Source of the DNA: an uncultured Bacilli bacterium | GTDB lineage: Bacteria > Bacillota_I > Bacilli_A > RF39 > UBA660 | NCBI GenBank assembly: GCA_947628095.1 | Contig: CANQYO010000003.1 | Coordinates: 1-50,847 of the forward strand | DNA length: 50,847 nt | Direction of reading: 5' to 3' | In this document: piece by piece, positions 36,209 through 45,421 of the stretch | Layout of the letters: each line of letters starts with the position of its first letter | Numbering within the stretch: position 1 is the stretch's first letter | The notes under the pieces: model-generated | What the model saw: the letters and a program-made list of their open reading frames with translations, nothing else | What the model was told of the DNA's origin: nothing | Databases searched by the model: none | Translations under genes and position numbers: made by a program

Positions 36209-36310
36209 ACAAAATTTCTACAAAAATGGAAAAAAACATTGTCAAAAATACAATTTTGATATAATATATTATCATAGGGAAATACTAGAAAAGAAGAAAG
36301 AAGGGATTGT

Positions 36311-38464
36311 ATGAATAAAGATAAATTAGATAATGAAGTAGTTTATCTAAGAATAGATGACATTATTCCTAATCGTTTTCAACCTCGGGAAATATTTGAT
36401 GAAACGGGTTTAGAAGAACTATCAGATTCAATTAAAGAACATGGAATTATTCAGCCTATTGTTGTTCGTCCTATTGGAGATAAATATGAACTTATTGCCG
36501 GTGAAAGAAGAACAAAAGCTAGTGCTCTAGCGGGTTTAACAACAATTCCAGCTATTGTTCGTGATATGGATGATACAGAAAGTGCTAAAGTATCTCTTCT
36601 TGAAAATTTACAACGAAAAAATTTAAGTGCTATTGAAGAAGCAAGAACTTATAAAAGAATATTAGATTTAGCTAATATGACTCAGGAAGAACTTGCTAAG
36701 ACAATGGGAAAAAGTCAACCAATGGTTGCTAATAAACTTCGTCTTTTAGCTCTTCCAGAGGAAGTTCAAGATGCTTTAATTAAAAATCAAATTTCTGAAA
36801 GACATGCAAGAAGTTTATTAAATATAAAAAATAAACAAGAACAATTAAAATTATTAGATAGAATTCGTGATGAGCGTTTAACAGTTCGAGAATTAGATAA
36901 AGTAATAAAAGAAATGAAAGAAAATAATACAGAAAATAATGCTATAGTTCAAGGAGGAGCTAGTATGAATAACGGAATGCCAAATTATAATTCTACACAA
37001 AGTTCACAAAATCAATATGGTATGCAACAAGGTTATAGTCGTAATTTTGGAAATATGGGTTTAAATGATTATCAAAGTACAATCAATAATGGTATGTTTA
37101 ATAATATTCCAAATTTTAATAATACAGAAAATACAATGCCTCAGACAAATATTGGAAGTATGGCATCAGTTGAAAATTCTAATTCTAATAACAATAATTA
37201 TGATTATAGTTCATTTGATAGTAGTAAAGATTTCAAAATGCCAACTGAAGAAAATAATAACTATTTTGATATTCCAAACAACAACTCTACTCCAGGAAAT
37301 TATAGTTCTTTAGGTTCAATGTTTGATGGAAATAATACTAATTCTAATGTTCAATCAGATTTTTCTTTAAATTCTGATAATAATGCCAATAATCAAAATT
37401 TATTTGTAAGTCAAATTAGAGAAAATGATACCAGACCATCTGAAAATCAATTTTTACCAAATTTTGATACAATGCCAAATAATATGGGAAATAATGAATT
37501 TATGCCTTCTAATAACATGATGGGAATGTCTAATTCTATGCCAAATGATTTTCAAGTTAACAATCAAAATACTAATTATATGAATTTTGCACCTAATAAT
37601 GGAATGAATGAATTTAATTCAGGTTTTGGAGATTTAAATCAAAACTTTGGACAATCTAATTTTGGTATTAATCAAAATAATGGTGGTTTAGATGGTATAA
37701 ATAATTATCAAAAACCAATTGAAGATTTTGCATTTCCTAGTAATAACCCTCAATCTAATTATTCAGTTCCTCAAGGTGGCTTATTCAATCAACCATTAAA
37801 TATAGTTGATGTTCCAGGTAGTTCAGGACCTAATGATACTTCAATGAGCTTTAATGAAGATACTAAACCAACTGGGGAAAATAACAAAGAAGAAAATAAT
37901 GAAACAGATAAGTCTGAAGAAGCACCTGATGTTTCTAAATCGGAATTTTCTGATTTATTCAATATTCCAGCTGTACCAGTAGAACCTTCAGAACCTACTG
38001 AAAATAAAGAAAATGAGCCTGAAGTGTCTGGAGAAGAAGCAAAAGACGAAGATAATAAAGATAATAATCAAGAAGAAAAAGAAACTGAAAATAATGGACA
38101 AGAAGAAAATACTTCTGAATCTTCTGATATTGAAGAAGTAGAAGTTATTGATACTATAGGAAATGAGACTAAAGAAGAAACTTCAAATGTTGCTGAAACT
38201 ACCAATGAAGGAGAAACTAATCAAACTTTAGAAACAGTAACAATAAATACAGCACCTGAAACACCAGAAGAAGTAAAGGAAGATAATAAAAACAATAATC
38301 AATATATATCTCTTGAACCAGTTAAGACTATCTTTGATACTAGAGGAGCTGTATTAGAATTAAAGAAAACAACAGATGCAATAAAACAAAATAATATAAG
38401 TATTGATACTGAAGAAATAGAATTTGACGATTATTATCAAATAACAATTAAAATTAAAAAATAA
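36311..38464 (+). CDS. noc: Noc/ParB-like protein with a very long Asn-rich and acidic extension
   Basis: Residues 1-~215 are a ParB/Noc core: NRFQPREIF, IIQPIVV, the CTP-binding GERRTKAS, LLENLQRKNLSAIEEA, and a helix-turn-helix (MTQEELAKTMGKSQPMVANKL). Residues ~219-520 are low-complexity, rich in Asn, Gly, Met, Ser, Phe; ~520-655 are acidic; the last ~55 residues (ending FDDYYQITIKIKK) look folded, like a Noc C-terminal dimer domain. 717 aa against ~280 aa for Bacillus Noc. Position between rsmG and parA matches noc. The N-terminal membrane-binding helix of Bacillus Noc is not evident. Nucleoid occlusion is inferred from position. Confidence 0.8.
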   Translation: MNKDKLDNEVVYLRIDDIIPNRFQPREIFDETGLEELSDSIKEHGIIQPIVVRPIGDKYELIAGERRTKASALAGLTTIPAIVRDMDDTESAKVSLLENLQRKNLSAIEEARTYKRILDLANMTQEELAKTMGKSQPMVANKLRLLALPEEVQDALIKNQISERHARSLLNIKNKQEQLKLLDRIRDERLTVRELDKVIKEMKENNTENNAIVQGGASMNNGMPNYNSTQSSQNQYGMQQGYSRNFGNMGLNDYQSTINNGMFNNIPNFNNTENTMPQTNIGSMASVENSNSNNNNYDYSSFDSSKDFKMPTEENNNYFDIPNNNSTPGNYSSLGSMFDGNNTNSNVQSDFSLNSDNNANNQNLFVSQIRENDTRPSENQFLPNFDTMPNNMGNNEFMPSNNMMGMSNSMPNDFQVNNQNTNYMNFAPNNGMNEFNSGFGDLNQNFGQSNFGINQNNGGLDGINNYQKPIEDFAFPSNNPQSNYSVPQGGLFNQPLNIVDVPGSSGPNDTSMSFNEDTKPTGENNKEENNETDKSEEAPDVSKSEFSDLFNIPAVPVEPSEPTENKENEPEVSGEEAKDEDNKDNNQEEKETENNGQEENTSESSDIEEVEVIDTIGNETKEETSNVAETTNEGETNQTLETVTINTAPETPEEVKEDNKNNNQYISLEPVKTIFDTRGAVLELKKTTDAIKQNNISIDTEEIEFDDYYQITIKIKK
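36951..36967 (+). promoter_or_regulatory. Internal ribosome-binding site and in-frame ATG inside the Noc-like gene
   Basis: AAGGAGG (36951-36957) lies 7 bases before an in-frame ATG (36965), exactly at the border of the ParB core and the Asn-rich region. Ribosomes could start here and make a ~499-residue protein without the DNA-binding core. Confidence 0.5.
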
Positions 38465-38476
38465 AAATAAAAAAAG

Positions 38477-38530
38477 AAGTTATTAATTATTAAATAATTT
38501 ATGTTTAAAAAATTGATAACTTTTTTATTT
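38477..38530 (+). terminator. Intrinsic terminator after the Noc-like gene
   Basis: AAGTTAT-T-AATT pairs with AATT-G-ATAACTT across an AT-rich loop, followed by TTTTTATTTTTT. Confidence 0.7.
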
Positions 38531-38594
38531 TTTCTAAATTCAATAAAATCAAGGCTTTTAAGATAAAAAAAACAAATATTCTGCTTAAATACCT

Positions 38595-38623
38595 TTGCTA
38601 ATTTTCGTATTATTTGATAGAAT
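38595..38623 (+). promoter_or_regulatory. Predicted promoter of parA-parB
   Basis: TTGCTA (38595-38600), 17-base spacer, TAGAAT (38618-38623), about 30 bases before the parA ATG, which has AAGGTGG. Confidence 0.6.
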
Positions 38624-38655
38624 AGAAATGACAACGATATAGAAGGTGGTACAAT

Positions 38656-39441
38656 ATGGGAAAAATAATATCATTAGTAAATCAAAAAGGCGGTGTTGGT
38701 AAAACAACTACTAGCATTAATTTATCAGCAAGTCTTGCTCTTTTAGGAAAGAATGTTTTATTGATTGACCTTGACCCTCAAGGAAATGCAACAACAGGAG
38801 TGGGAATTAATAAAGGCGATATAGATAAAAGCATTTACGATTTACTAAGAGGTAATTGTAATGCCTTAGATGTTATTGTTAAAACTGATTTTCCAAAATT
38901 AGATATAATTCCTGCTACAATTCAATTAGCTGGTATTGATATTGAATTAATGGAAAAAAGTCGAGTTGATACAAGTTTTAAAAAACAATATCAATTAAAA
39001 GAAAAAATAGCAGATATTAAAGATAAATACGATTACATTATTATAGATTGTCCTCCAAGTTTAGGTATGATAACAACTAATGCTTTAACAGCTAGTAATT
39101 CCGTTTTAATTCCTGTTCAATGTGAATTTTATGCATTGGAAGGAATAACTCAATTGTTAAATACAGTTATGTTAGCACAGAAGAATTTGAACCCTAATCT
39201 TGATTTAGAGGGAGTTTTACTTACAATGTTATCAAAATCTAATTTAGGACTTGATGTAATTGAAGAAATCAGAAGTTATTTTAAAGATAAAGTATACGAT
39301 ACAATAATTCCAAGATTAATTAGATTAGCTGAAGCACCTAGTCATGGTAAACCAATTGTATCTTATGACCCAAAAAGTAAAGGCTCAGAAGCTTATATAA
39401 ATTTAGCAAAGGAAGTGATAATGAGAAATGGAAACAAATAG
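38656..39441 (+). CDS. parA: Chromosome-partitioning ATPase ParA/Soj
   Basis: Walker-type partition ATPase that in Bacillus also regulates DnaA. Deviant Walker A KGGVGKTTTSINLSASLA and IDLDPQGNATTGVG are intact. 261 aa. It overlaps parB by 14 bases, so the two are translated together. Confidence 0.96.
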   Translation: MGKIISLVNQKGGVGKTTTSINLSASLALLGKNVLLIDLDPQGNATTGVGINKGDIDKSIYDLLRGNCNALDVIVKTDFPKLDIIPATIQLAGIDIELMEKSRVDTSFKKQYQLKEKIADIKDKYDYIIIDCPPSLGMITTNALTASNSVLIPVQCEFYALEGITQLLNTVMLAQKNLNPNLDLEGVLLTMLSKSNLGLDVIEEIRSYFKDKVYDTIIPRLIRLAEAPSHGKPIVSYDPKSKGSEAYINLAKEVIMRNGNK

Positions 39442-40321
39442 AAGAAGAGCTTTAGGAAAAGGCTTAGAAGAATTATTTGGAGCTGAAGTTTTAGATATTG
39501 AAACTTTAGAAGAACAAATTGTTGCTGATACACCTAAAGAAGAAATAATTGAAATTAATATAAATGAACTTCGTAGTAATCCTTATCAACCAAGAAAAGT
39601 ATTTGACGAAAAAGCTTTATTAGAATTAGCAGATTCCATTAAGGAACATGGAGTTTTTCAACCAATTATTGTTAAAAAAAGTATTAAGGGTTATGAAATT
39701 GTAGCTGGAGAAAGACGAGTTAAGGCATCAAATCTTGCTGGAAAATCAACAATTCCAGCAATTATTCGTGATTTTAATGACCAAGAAATGATGGAAATTG
39801 CCCTACTTGAAAATTTACAAAGAGAAGATTTAAACCCTATCGAAGAAGCTTTAGCTTATCAAAGTTTAATGGAAGCAAGAGGTCTTTCACATGAAGAATT
39901 AGCTAAAAGAATTGGAAAAAGTCGTAGTTATGTTACTAATATGGTTGGGCTTATTAACTTACCAGATAGTGTTAAAGAGTTAGTTATTGCTAAAAAAATT
40001 CCAGCAACTCATGCAAGAACTTTAAGTAAAATAAAAGATGTTGCTAAAGTAGAGGCTTTAGCTGATAGAATAATAAATGAAGGGCTAACTTCAGCATCAG
40101 TTGAAGAACTTGCTCAAGATAAATCTTTTGAAAAACGTAATAAAATGGAACGTCATGAAACAGAAGAAAGTAAAACTTATAAATATATTCAAGAGTTATT
40201 ATGTGAAAAACTTGAAACGAAAGTTCGTATTAGAGGTAGTAAAATTGAAATTAGTTTTGCTGATTTAGACGATTTTAATCGAATTATAGAAATATTAAAT
40301 ATTGACGAGGAAAGATTATAA
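39428..40321 (+). CDS. parB: Chromosome-partitioning protein ParB/Spo0J
   Basis: CTP-dependent clamp that loads at parS sites. It starts METNRRRALGKGLEELFG, then NPYQPRKVFDEKALLELA, CTP-site GERRVKASNLAG, ENLQREDLNPIEEA, HTH LSHEELAKRIGKSRSYVTNM, and the dimerisation tail IEISFADLDDFNRIIEIL. 297 aa. The second ParB-type gene in the window beside the Noc-like one. I found no clear parS palindrome here. Confidence 0.96.
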   Translation: METNRRRALGKGLEELFGAEVLDIETLEEQIVADTPKEEIIEININELRSNPYQPRKVFDEKALLELADSIKEHGVFQPIIVKKSIKGYEIVAGERRVKASNLAGKSTIPAIIRDFNDQEMMEIALLENLQREDLNPIEEALAYQSLMEARGLSHEELAKRIGKSRSYVTNMVGLINLPDSVKELVIAKKIPATHARTLSKIKDVAKVEALADRIINEGLTSASVEELAQDKSFEKRNKMERHETEESKTYKYIQELLCEKLETKVRIRGSKIEISFADLDDFNRIIEILNIDEERL

Positions 40322-40366
40322 AATAAAAATTAAATAAAAGAATAAAAGTGTAAGTGAGTATTAAAT

Positions 40367-40573
40367 ATGGAAGAAAAAAAATATGATGTAGGGACAATTC
40401 TTACTATGAAAAAGCCTCACCCTTGTGGTGCTAATAATTGGTGTGTAGTAAGACTTGGTGCAGATATTAAGATTAAATGTCTTAATTGTGGACATGTAGT
40501 AATGTTACCTAGAGTAGAATTTAATAAAAAAATAAAGAAAATTATTTCTTTTAGTGGTGATAAAAATGAATAA
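40367..40573 (+). CDS. DUF951 zinc-finger-like protein
   Basis: 68-aa protein of the DUF951 family (YyzM in Bacillus), with MKKPHPCGANNW, GADIKIKCLNCGHVVMLPR and a Lys-rich end. The Cys residues suggest a metal site. It conserves its place downstream of parB and before ychF. Function unknown. Confidence 0.9.
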   Translation: MEEKKYDVGTILTMKKPHPCGANNWCVVRLGADIKIKCLNCGHVVMLPRVEFNKKIKKIISFSGDKNE

Positions 40574-42161
40574 AAGAAAAAAAATGCGATTAAAAAGATT
40601 AAAAACCCATCCAGTTACAGTTTATATTATATTAACTTTGTTAACGGTTATTGTTAGTGGCATTTTAAGTAGTTTTAATTTTCAAACAACATATAGTACA
40701 ATTAACCCAGCAGATTTATCTATTGTTCAAAATACTGTAATTGTTGAAAATCTTTTAAACTATGATGGTCTTAAATATATAATTAGTAGTGCATCTGCCA
40801 ATTTTATTAGTTTTGCACCACTTAGTATGTTTATTTTAACTGCAATTGGTATGTCAGTTATGATGGCAAGTGGTTTTTTAGAATATTTATCTAAAAAAAT
40901 ATTCTCCAAAATTGATAATAAAATTTTAACGTTTTTAATAATATTTATTGGTATTGTTTCTACAATGATAAATGATATTGGTTATTTGATATTAATACCA
41001 ATAGCTGCTAGTATCTATGAACTTAAAGGTCGAAGTCCTTTAGCGGGAATTATTGCTGCTTTCTGTGGTGTTGCTTTTGGAAGTGGAACTTCTATATTTG
41101 CTGGTTCTAGTGAAGCAACTTTAATACCTTATACAACCAGTGCTGCTCGTTTAGTTGATGAGAATTTTCATGTTAGTATTTTATCAAATTTATTTATAAT
41201 GATAGCAGCAACAATTATTTTATCAATTGTTGGAACAATTGTTATTGAAAAATTTATCGTTCCTAAGTTTGGAAAACAAAAAGAAAAAAGAGATTTACAA
41301 GCTGAAAATGATATTGAAGTAATTGATGATATTGAATCAGAAGAAGATAGATTAAATCGTGAGTATAAGGAACATCGTGGTGCTAAATATGCCCTTATTG
41401 CTGGTATTATCATGATAATTATCTTTATTTATTCAGTTATTCCTAATTTACCTTTATCAGGAATGTTATTGGATATGAATGAAACAACGTATTCTAAACA
41501 AATATTTGGTGATAATTCTTATTTCCAAGATGGTTTCACCTATATGATGTCTCTTTTGTTTATTGTAACTGGTCTTGCTTATGGAATTGGTTCTAAAAAA
41601 TTTAAAAACGACCGTGATGTATTTGAAGGAAGTCATGATAATTTAAGAGATTTAGGTGGAATATTAATTTTAATTTTCTTTGCATCTCAATTTATCTTTG
41701 TATTTCGAAAGACTAATATAGGAACAATTATTACTGGAATTGTTGCGAATGTAATAGATAGTATTACTTTTGGTGGTATTCCTTTACTTATTTTAGCTAT
41801 TTTATTGATAGCTTTTGCCAATTTATTCTTACCAATGGCTGGTTCTAAATGGCAAATTCTAGCACCTGTAATAGTTCCACCTTTAATGCAATTTAATATA
41901 TCACCTCAATTTTTACAATTTGTATTACGAGCTGCTGATTCCATGACCAAGGGAATAACCCCTTTATCAACATTCTTTGTAATCTTTATTGCTTATATGA
42001 ATATTTATAATAAAGATAAAGATAACCCAATTGGAATTTTTAAAGCAATTAAAATAATCATGCCATATTGTTTAATTATTTCAGCTACATGGTTGCTACT
42101 TTTAATCGGTTGGTATATAATAGGTTTACCAATTGGACCAGGAGTAGGGCCAACTGTGTAA
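40566..42161 (+). CDS. AbgT-family transporter
   Basis: Integral membrane protein of the AbgT family (p-aminobenzoyl-glutamate uptake, or drug/sulfonamide efflux in MtrF-like members). Signatures: NDIGYLILIPIAASIYELKG RSPLAGIIAAFCGVAFGSGTS (segments about residues 140-180) and the C-terminal MAGSKWQILAPVIVPP with DSMTKGITPLSTFF. About ten to twelve membrane segments; an acidic loop near residue 240. Start is ATG 40566 with GGTGAT upstream, overlapping DUF951 by 8 bases. Not a usual origin-region gene, so probably inserted between DUF951 and ychF. Confidence 0.85.
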   Translation: MNKRKKMRLKRLKTHPVTVYIILTLLTVIVSGILSSFNFQTTYSTINPADLSIVQNTVIVENLLNYDGLKYIISSASANFISFAPLSMFILTAIGMSVMMASGFLEYLSKKIFSKIDNKILTFLIIFIGIVSTMINDIGYLILIPIAASIYELKGRSPLAGIIAAFCGVAFGSGTSIFAGSSEATLIPYTTSAARLVDENFHVSILSNLFIMIAATIILSIVGTIVIEKFIVPKFGKQKEKRDLQAENDIEVIDDIESEEDRLNREYKEHRGAKYALIAGIIMIIIFIYSVIPNLPLSGMLLDMNETTYSKQIFGDNSYFQDGFTYMMSLLFIVTGLAYGIGSKKFKNDRDVFEGSHDNLRDLGGILILIFFASQFIFVFRKTNIGTIITGIVANVIDSITFGGIPLLILAILLIAFANLFLPMAGSKWQILAPVIVPPLMQFNISPQFLQFVLRAADSMTKGITPLSTFFVIFIAYMNIYNKDKDNPIGIFKAIKIIMPYCLIISATWLLLLIGWYIIGLPIGPGVGPTV

Positions 42162-42170
42162 GGAGGATGT

Positions 42171-43271
42171 ATGAGTTTAAAAGCTGGAATTGTGGGACTT
42201 CCTAATGTTGGTAAATCAACTCTTTTCAATGCTATTACTAAGCAAAATATTTTAGCTGCCAACTACCCTTTTGCGACTATCGAACCAAATGTCGGAGTTG
42301 TAAATGTACCAGATAAAAGAATGAATGTTTTAAATGATATGTATATGCCTGAACGCTTAATTATGGCAAGTTATGAGTTTACAGATATTGCTGGACTTGT
42401 AAAAGGTGCTTCCAGTGGTGAGGGTTTAGGTAATAAATTTTTATCACATATTAGAGAAGTAGATGCAATTGTTGAAGTTGTTCGTTGTTTCGATGATTCT
42501 AATATTATTCATGTTGAAGGAAACACCGACCCTTTAAGAGATGTTGATATTATTAACTTAGAGTTATCAATAAGTGATTTAGAAATTGTTAATAATCGTT
42601 TAGATAAAATATATAAAAAAGCAATGACAACTAAAGATAGTGATTCTTTAATTGAAGTAAGTGCCTTGACTAAAGCCAAAGAAGTTTTAGAAAAAGGTGG
42701 AGCTTTACGTGATATTACTTTTACAGAAGAAGAACAAGCTAAGATACTTGGTTATCAATTTCTAACAATGAAACCAATTATCTATGTTGCTAATATAAAA
42801 GAAGACGATTTAGCTAAACCAAATAATGATTATGTAAAAGTTTTAGAAGATTATGCTAAAAAGAATTCAAGTAAAGTTATTAAGATGTGTGCTAAAGTAG
42901 AAAGTGAACTTGCTGAACTTTCAATTGAAGAAAAAGAAGAAATGCTTGCTATGTTAGGAATTAAAACAAGTGGACTAGACGATTTAATAAATGCAACATA
43001 TGAAATATTAGGTTTAAAAACGTATTTTACGGTTGGACCAGATGAAGTTCGAGCTTGGACTTTCAAAGATGGTATGAATGCAAGAGATTGTGCAGGAATT
43101 ATTCATACTGACTTTCGTGAAGGGTTTATTAAAGCTGAAGTTATTAGTTATAATGATTTAATTGAAGCTGGAAGTGAACTTAAAGTTCGTGAGCTTGGAA
43201 AATTAAGAATAGAGGGAAAGGAATATATAATGCAAGATGGTGATATTTGCCATTTTCGATTTAATAGGTGA
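42171..43271 (+). CDS. ychF: Ribosome-binding ATPase YchF
   Basis: Obg-family P-loop NTPase that prefers ATP and binds the ribosome. [35 protein letters not shown], a coiled-coil domain and a C-terminal TGS domain ([15 protein letters not shown]) are visible. 366 aa. AAGGAGG before the ATG. It ends at TGA exactly after HFRFNR, showing that TGA is a stop codon here. Confidence 0.97.
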   Translation: MSLKAGIVGLPNVGKSTLFNAITKQNILAANYPFATIEPNVGVVNVPDKRMNVLNDMYMPERLIMASYEFTDIAGLVKGASSGEGLGNKFLSHIREVDAIVEVVRCFDDSNIIHVEGNTDPLRDVDIINLELSISDLEIVNNRLDKIYKKAMTTKDSDSLIEVSALTKAKEVLEKGGALRDITFTEEEQAKILGYQFLTMKPIIYVANIKEDDLAKPNNDYVKVLEDYAKKNSSKVIKMCAKVESELAELSIEEKEEMLAMLGIKTSGLDDLINATYEILGLKTYFTVGPDEVRAWTFKDGMNARDCAGIIHTDFREGFIKAEVISYNDLIEAGSELKVRELGKLRIEGKEYIMQDGDICHFRFNR

Positions 43272-43276
43272 TATAG

Positions 43277-43921
43277 ATGTCAGTTAATAATTTATTAGGT
43301 ATAATTACTAGTTTAGGAGTTTTTGCTATTTTTCTTTTTGTTGTTTTAATAGCAGTTCTAATAGCAGCATATGTTTTTTCAAGTTTAGGAATTATGGGGC
43401 TTGCTAAGAAAAATGATTTACCAGCACCTTGGCTTGCTTTTATTCCAGGAGGAAGAAGTTATTTAATAGGAAAACTTGGTTATGAAATTTATGTTGAACC
43501 AAGTAAGCGAAATCAAACTTTAACTTGGGTAACTTTAGGTCTTGGAATAGGAGCTTTAGTTTTTGATATTAATAATTATCTTTTAGGAAATATGTTAACT
43601 ATAGCTTTAACTGTTTTCCAAACAGTTGCCTTTTATAATATTTTTAAAGTTATTAATGAAAAGAACTGTGTTATTTATACAGTGGTAACAGCTATATATA
43701 ATAATCTTGGTGGAATATTCTTATATTTAAATCGTGATAAAGCTGAAAAGAGAGAAATTGCTCCATTAGAAATTTCTGAAGAAGTTAATGAAGATTTATC
43801 TTCTGAAGAAAAACAAACTGAAACAAAACCTACTATTGAACATAATTTTTGTATTCATTGTGGTGCTAAACTTAAACCAAATTCTAAATTTTGTGGTGAA
43901 TGCGGAAAAGCAATCAAATAA
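43277..43921 (+). CDS. Membrane protein with C-terminal zinc ribbon
   Basis: 214-aa protein of unknown function. Three or four hydrophobic segments in the first ~155 residues, including the typical LPAPWLAFIPGGRSYLIGKL, an acidic linker, and a terminal zinc ribbon CIHCGAKLKPNSKFCGECG. This domain pairing is common in Firmicutes. It follows ychF by five bases and ends in its own terminator. Confidence 0.75.
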   Translation: MSVNNLLGIITSLGVFAIFLFVVLIAVLIAAYVFSSLGIMGLAKKNDLPAPWLAFIPGGRSYLIGKLGYEIYVEPSKRNQTLTWVTLGLGIGALVFDINNYLLGNMLTIALTVFQTVAFYNIFKVINEKNCVIYTVVTAIYNNLGGIFLYLNRDKAEKREIAPLEISEEVNEDLSSEEKQTETKPTIEHNFCIHCGAKLKPNSKFCGECGKAIK

Positions 43922-43946
43922 ACATCAAATTTTGATGTTTTTTTTG
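43921..43946 (+). terminator. Intrinsic terminator after zinc-ribbon gene
   Basis: AACATCA and TGATGTT arms with a small loop, followed by eight T; it starts on the stop codon. Confidence 0.8.
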
Positions 43947-43973
43947 AATTTTTAGAAAATAGGTTCTTCTTTC

Positions 43974-44002
43974 TTGACTTCCCAATTATCTTAATTTATA
44001 CT
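43974..44002 (+). promoter_or_regulatory. Predicted promoter of the 210-aa membrane protein
   Basis: TTGACT (43974-43979), 17-base spacer, TATACT (43997-44002). Confidence 0.7.
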
Positions 44003-44023
44003 ATTCTTATAATAGGTGATGAT

Positions 44024-44656
44024 ATGAAAAAGAATAAAAAGAATGATAAAAAAGAAAAGACTTTACTTTGGTTTGTAACAATTATAATTGAAGTAATTTT
44101 AGCATTTGCTTTATTAATTAATAGTTTGCAAATAATTTTATATGGAACAAATACTGTTTTGCATATTTTTGATAATGAGAAATTTCCAGATTATATAAGT
44201 AATTTTTATAACCCTGATTTTACTGGTGAAAGTGACGAGGAAAACTTTAATTACTTGTATTTTATAACATCAGACTATGAAAGAGATTTAATTCAAAATG
44301 AAGCAGTTTCAAGTGACAAGGTAATTGCATTTACATGGGTTAAAATTATAACAATTGAAGTATATCTAATATCTTTTGTACTTGTTTGTGTTATGACAAG
44401 ACGTTTACTTCGAGTTAAGAATTCTCAAAACCCATTTGTAAATGACAACTTAGAAATTATTGATAAGATAAAACGTTACTTAGTAATTGGGTTTGGTGTT
44501 TATATGTTAGGAATAATAATTATTTCTATCTTCTGTAACCCTTTAGGTACAATAGGAAATATAAATGTATTATTAATTTTCTTAATTATGTATGGTTTAG
44601 TTGATTTTGTTGATACCTTAATAAAACGAGGAATAGATTTAAAAAGTAAAAAATAA
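44024..44656 (+). CDS. Membrane protein, DUF2975-like
   Basis: 210 aa with a Lys-rich cytoplasmic start and four predicted membrane helices (about residues 14-38, 103-125, 145-168, 175-198). The segment NSQNPFVNDNLEIIDKIKRY resembles the NPF motif of DUF2975 proteins, which often neighbour small XRE regulators; two such regulators lie just downstream on the other strand. Function unknown; family call is moderate. Confidence 0.6.
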   Translation: MKKNKKNDKKEKTLLWFVTIIIEVILAFALLINSLQIILYGTNTVLHIFDNEKFPDYISNFYNPDFTGESDEENFNYLYFITSDYERDLIQNEAVSSDKVIAFTWVKIITIEVYLISFVLVCVMTRRLLRVKNSQNPFVNDNLEIIDKIKRYLVIGFGVYMLGIIIISIFCNPLGTIGNINVLLIFLIMYGLVDFVDTLIKRGIDLKSKK

Positions 44657-44659
44657 AAG

Positions 44660-44683
44660 CTTGTAGATTTACAAGTTTTTTTT
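44660..44683. terminator. Bidirectional terminator between convergent genes
   Basis: CTTGTA and TACAAG arms around GATT, with eight T on the plus side and CTTTTATTTTTT on the minus side; serves both the 210-aa gene and the XRE repressor. Confidence 0.85.
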
Positions 44684-45042
44684 CATTTAATACCTTTAAT
44701 ATATTTTTTATTAATTTTAATGAACTCTATTATATTTTTAATTTCTTCATTTGTTAGTTCTTCATTTTCTTTTAAATAACCGTTTTCAATAAGAAGTTTT
44801 TTTAAAGCTTCTTTTTCTTTAATTTCCGTTTCAGATGTATTAATTTTACTTTCATTTCCTAATAAATAATCAGTTGAAACATTATAAAATTTTGCTATGT
44901 CTTTTAAAACATCATAATCTGGCTTTCTTTTATTACTTTCATATTGTCCATATCTAACTTCAGATAAATTTAAATTAATACTAACCTCTTTTTGAGTTAA
45001 ATCATTAAGTAATCTTAAAGATTTTAATCTTTCTCCTAACAT
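44683..45042 (-). CDS. XRE-family transcriptional regulator (repressor-like)
   Basis: 119 aa. N-terminal helix-turn-helix with LGERLKSLRLLNDLTQKEVS and FYNVSTDYLLG, the cI/SinR pattern, then a Glu/Lys-rich helical C-terminus likely used for oligomerisation. GGGGG lies 8 bases before the ATG. It lies downstream of a second XRE gene and near the operator-bearing promoter of the 865-aa exported protein, which it may control. Confidence 0.85.
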   Translation of the reverse strand: MLGERLKSLRLLNDLTQKEVSINLNLSEVRYGQYESNKRKPDYDVLKDIAKFYNVSTDYLLGNESKINTSETEIKEKEALKKLLIENGYLKENEELTNEEIKNIIEFIKINKKYIKGIK

Positions 45043-45076
45043 ATTGAATTCCCCCTATTTCAATTTATTATAAACA

Positions 45077-45295
45077 TTAATTTTTAGTTTTTTCAATAGT
45101 TATTTTAATATTATGTTTATTACACATATCTAAAAAATCATTTAAAAACATTCTATTTCTTCCATTTTCTATATTATTTATACTATCTCTACTTCTATTA
45201 ATTGTTTTACCAAATTCAGTTTGATTTAATTCAGTCCATTCTCTTATAATTTTAATAATTTCAGTTGCTTTATATTTATTAGCAATAAATTTCAT
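45077..45295 (-). CDS. Small XRE-type helix-turn-helix protein
   Basis: 72 aa. Starts at ATG 45295 (MKFIANKYKATEIIKI) with AGGTGAT upstream; a TTG further up lacks a site. The core ELNQTEFGKTINRSRDSINNIENGRN is a helix-turn-helix. It is transcribed divergently from the 865-aa gene across a 126-base gap with two palindromes, so it is the most likely local regulator of both. Confidence 0.75.
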   Translation of the reverse strand: MKFIANKYKATEIIKIIREWTELNQTEFGKTINRSRDSINNIENGRNRMFLNDFLDMCNKHNIKITIEKTKN

Positions 45296-45345
45296 ATCAT
45301 CACCTAATAAAAGATTATCATTAATACTCAAAAAAAATCACAATT

Positions 45346-45402
45346 GAGTATTGATTGTACTCATTTTTTGTGTTATACTCTTTTTGAGTATAGATAGTAC
45401 TC
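45346..45402. promoter_or_regulatory. Twin palindromic operators over the promoter of the 865-aa gene
   Basis: GAGTATTGATTGTACTC (45346-45362) and GAGTATAGATAGTACTC (45386-45402) are two copies of GAGTA-N7-TACTC, 40 bases apart. A plus-strand promoter TTGATT (45351-45356), 17 bases, TATACT (45374-45379) has its -35 inside the first copy and its start region beside the second. Half-sites TACTC also occur at about 45325 and 45376. Confidence 0.75.
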
Positions 45403-45421
45403 AAAAAGAGGGACAAATATT

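Noticed and set aside
36178-40321. parS or Noc-binding site near the partition genes
   Set aside because: No palindrome close to TGTTTCACGTGAAACA or ATTTCCCGGGAAAT was found; the GGGAAAT at 36186 is just a terminator loop.
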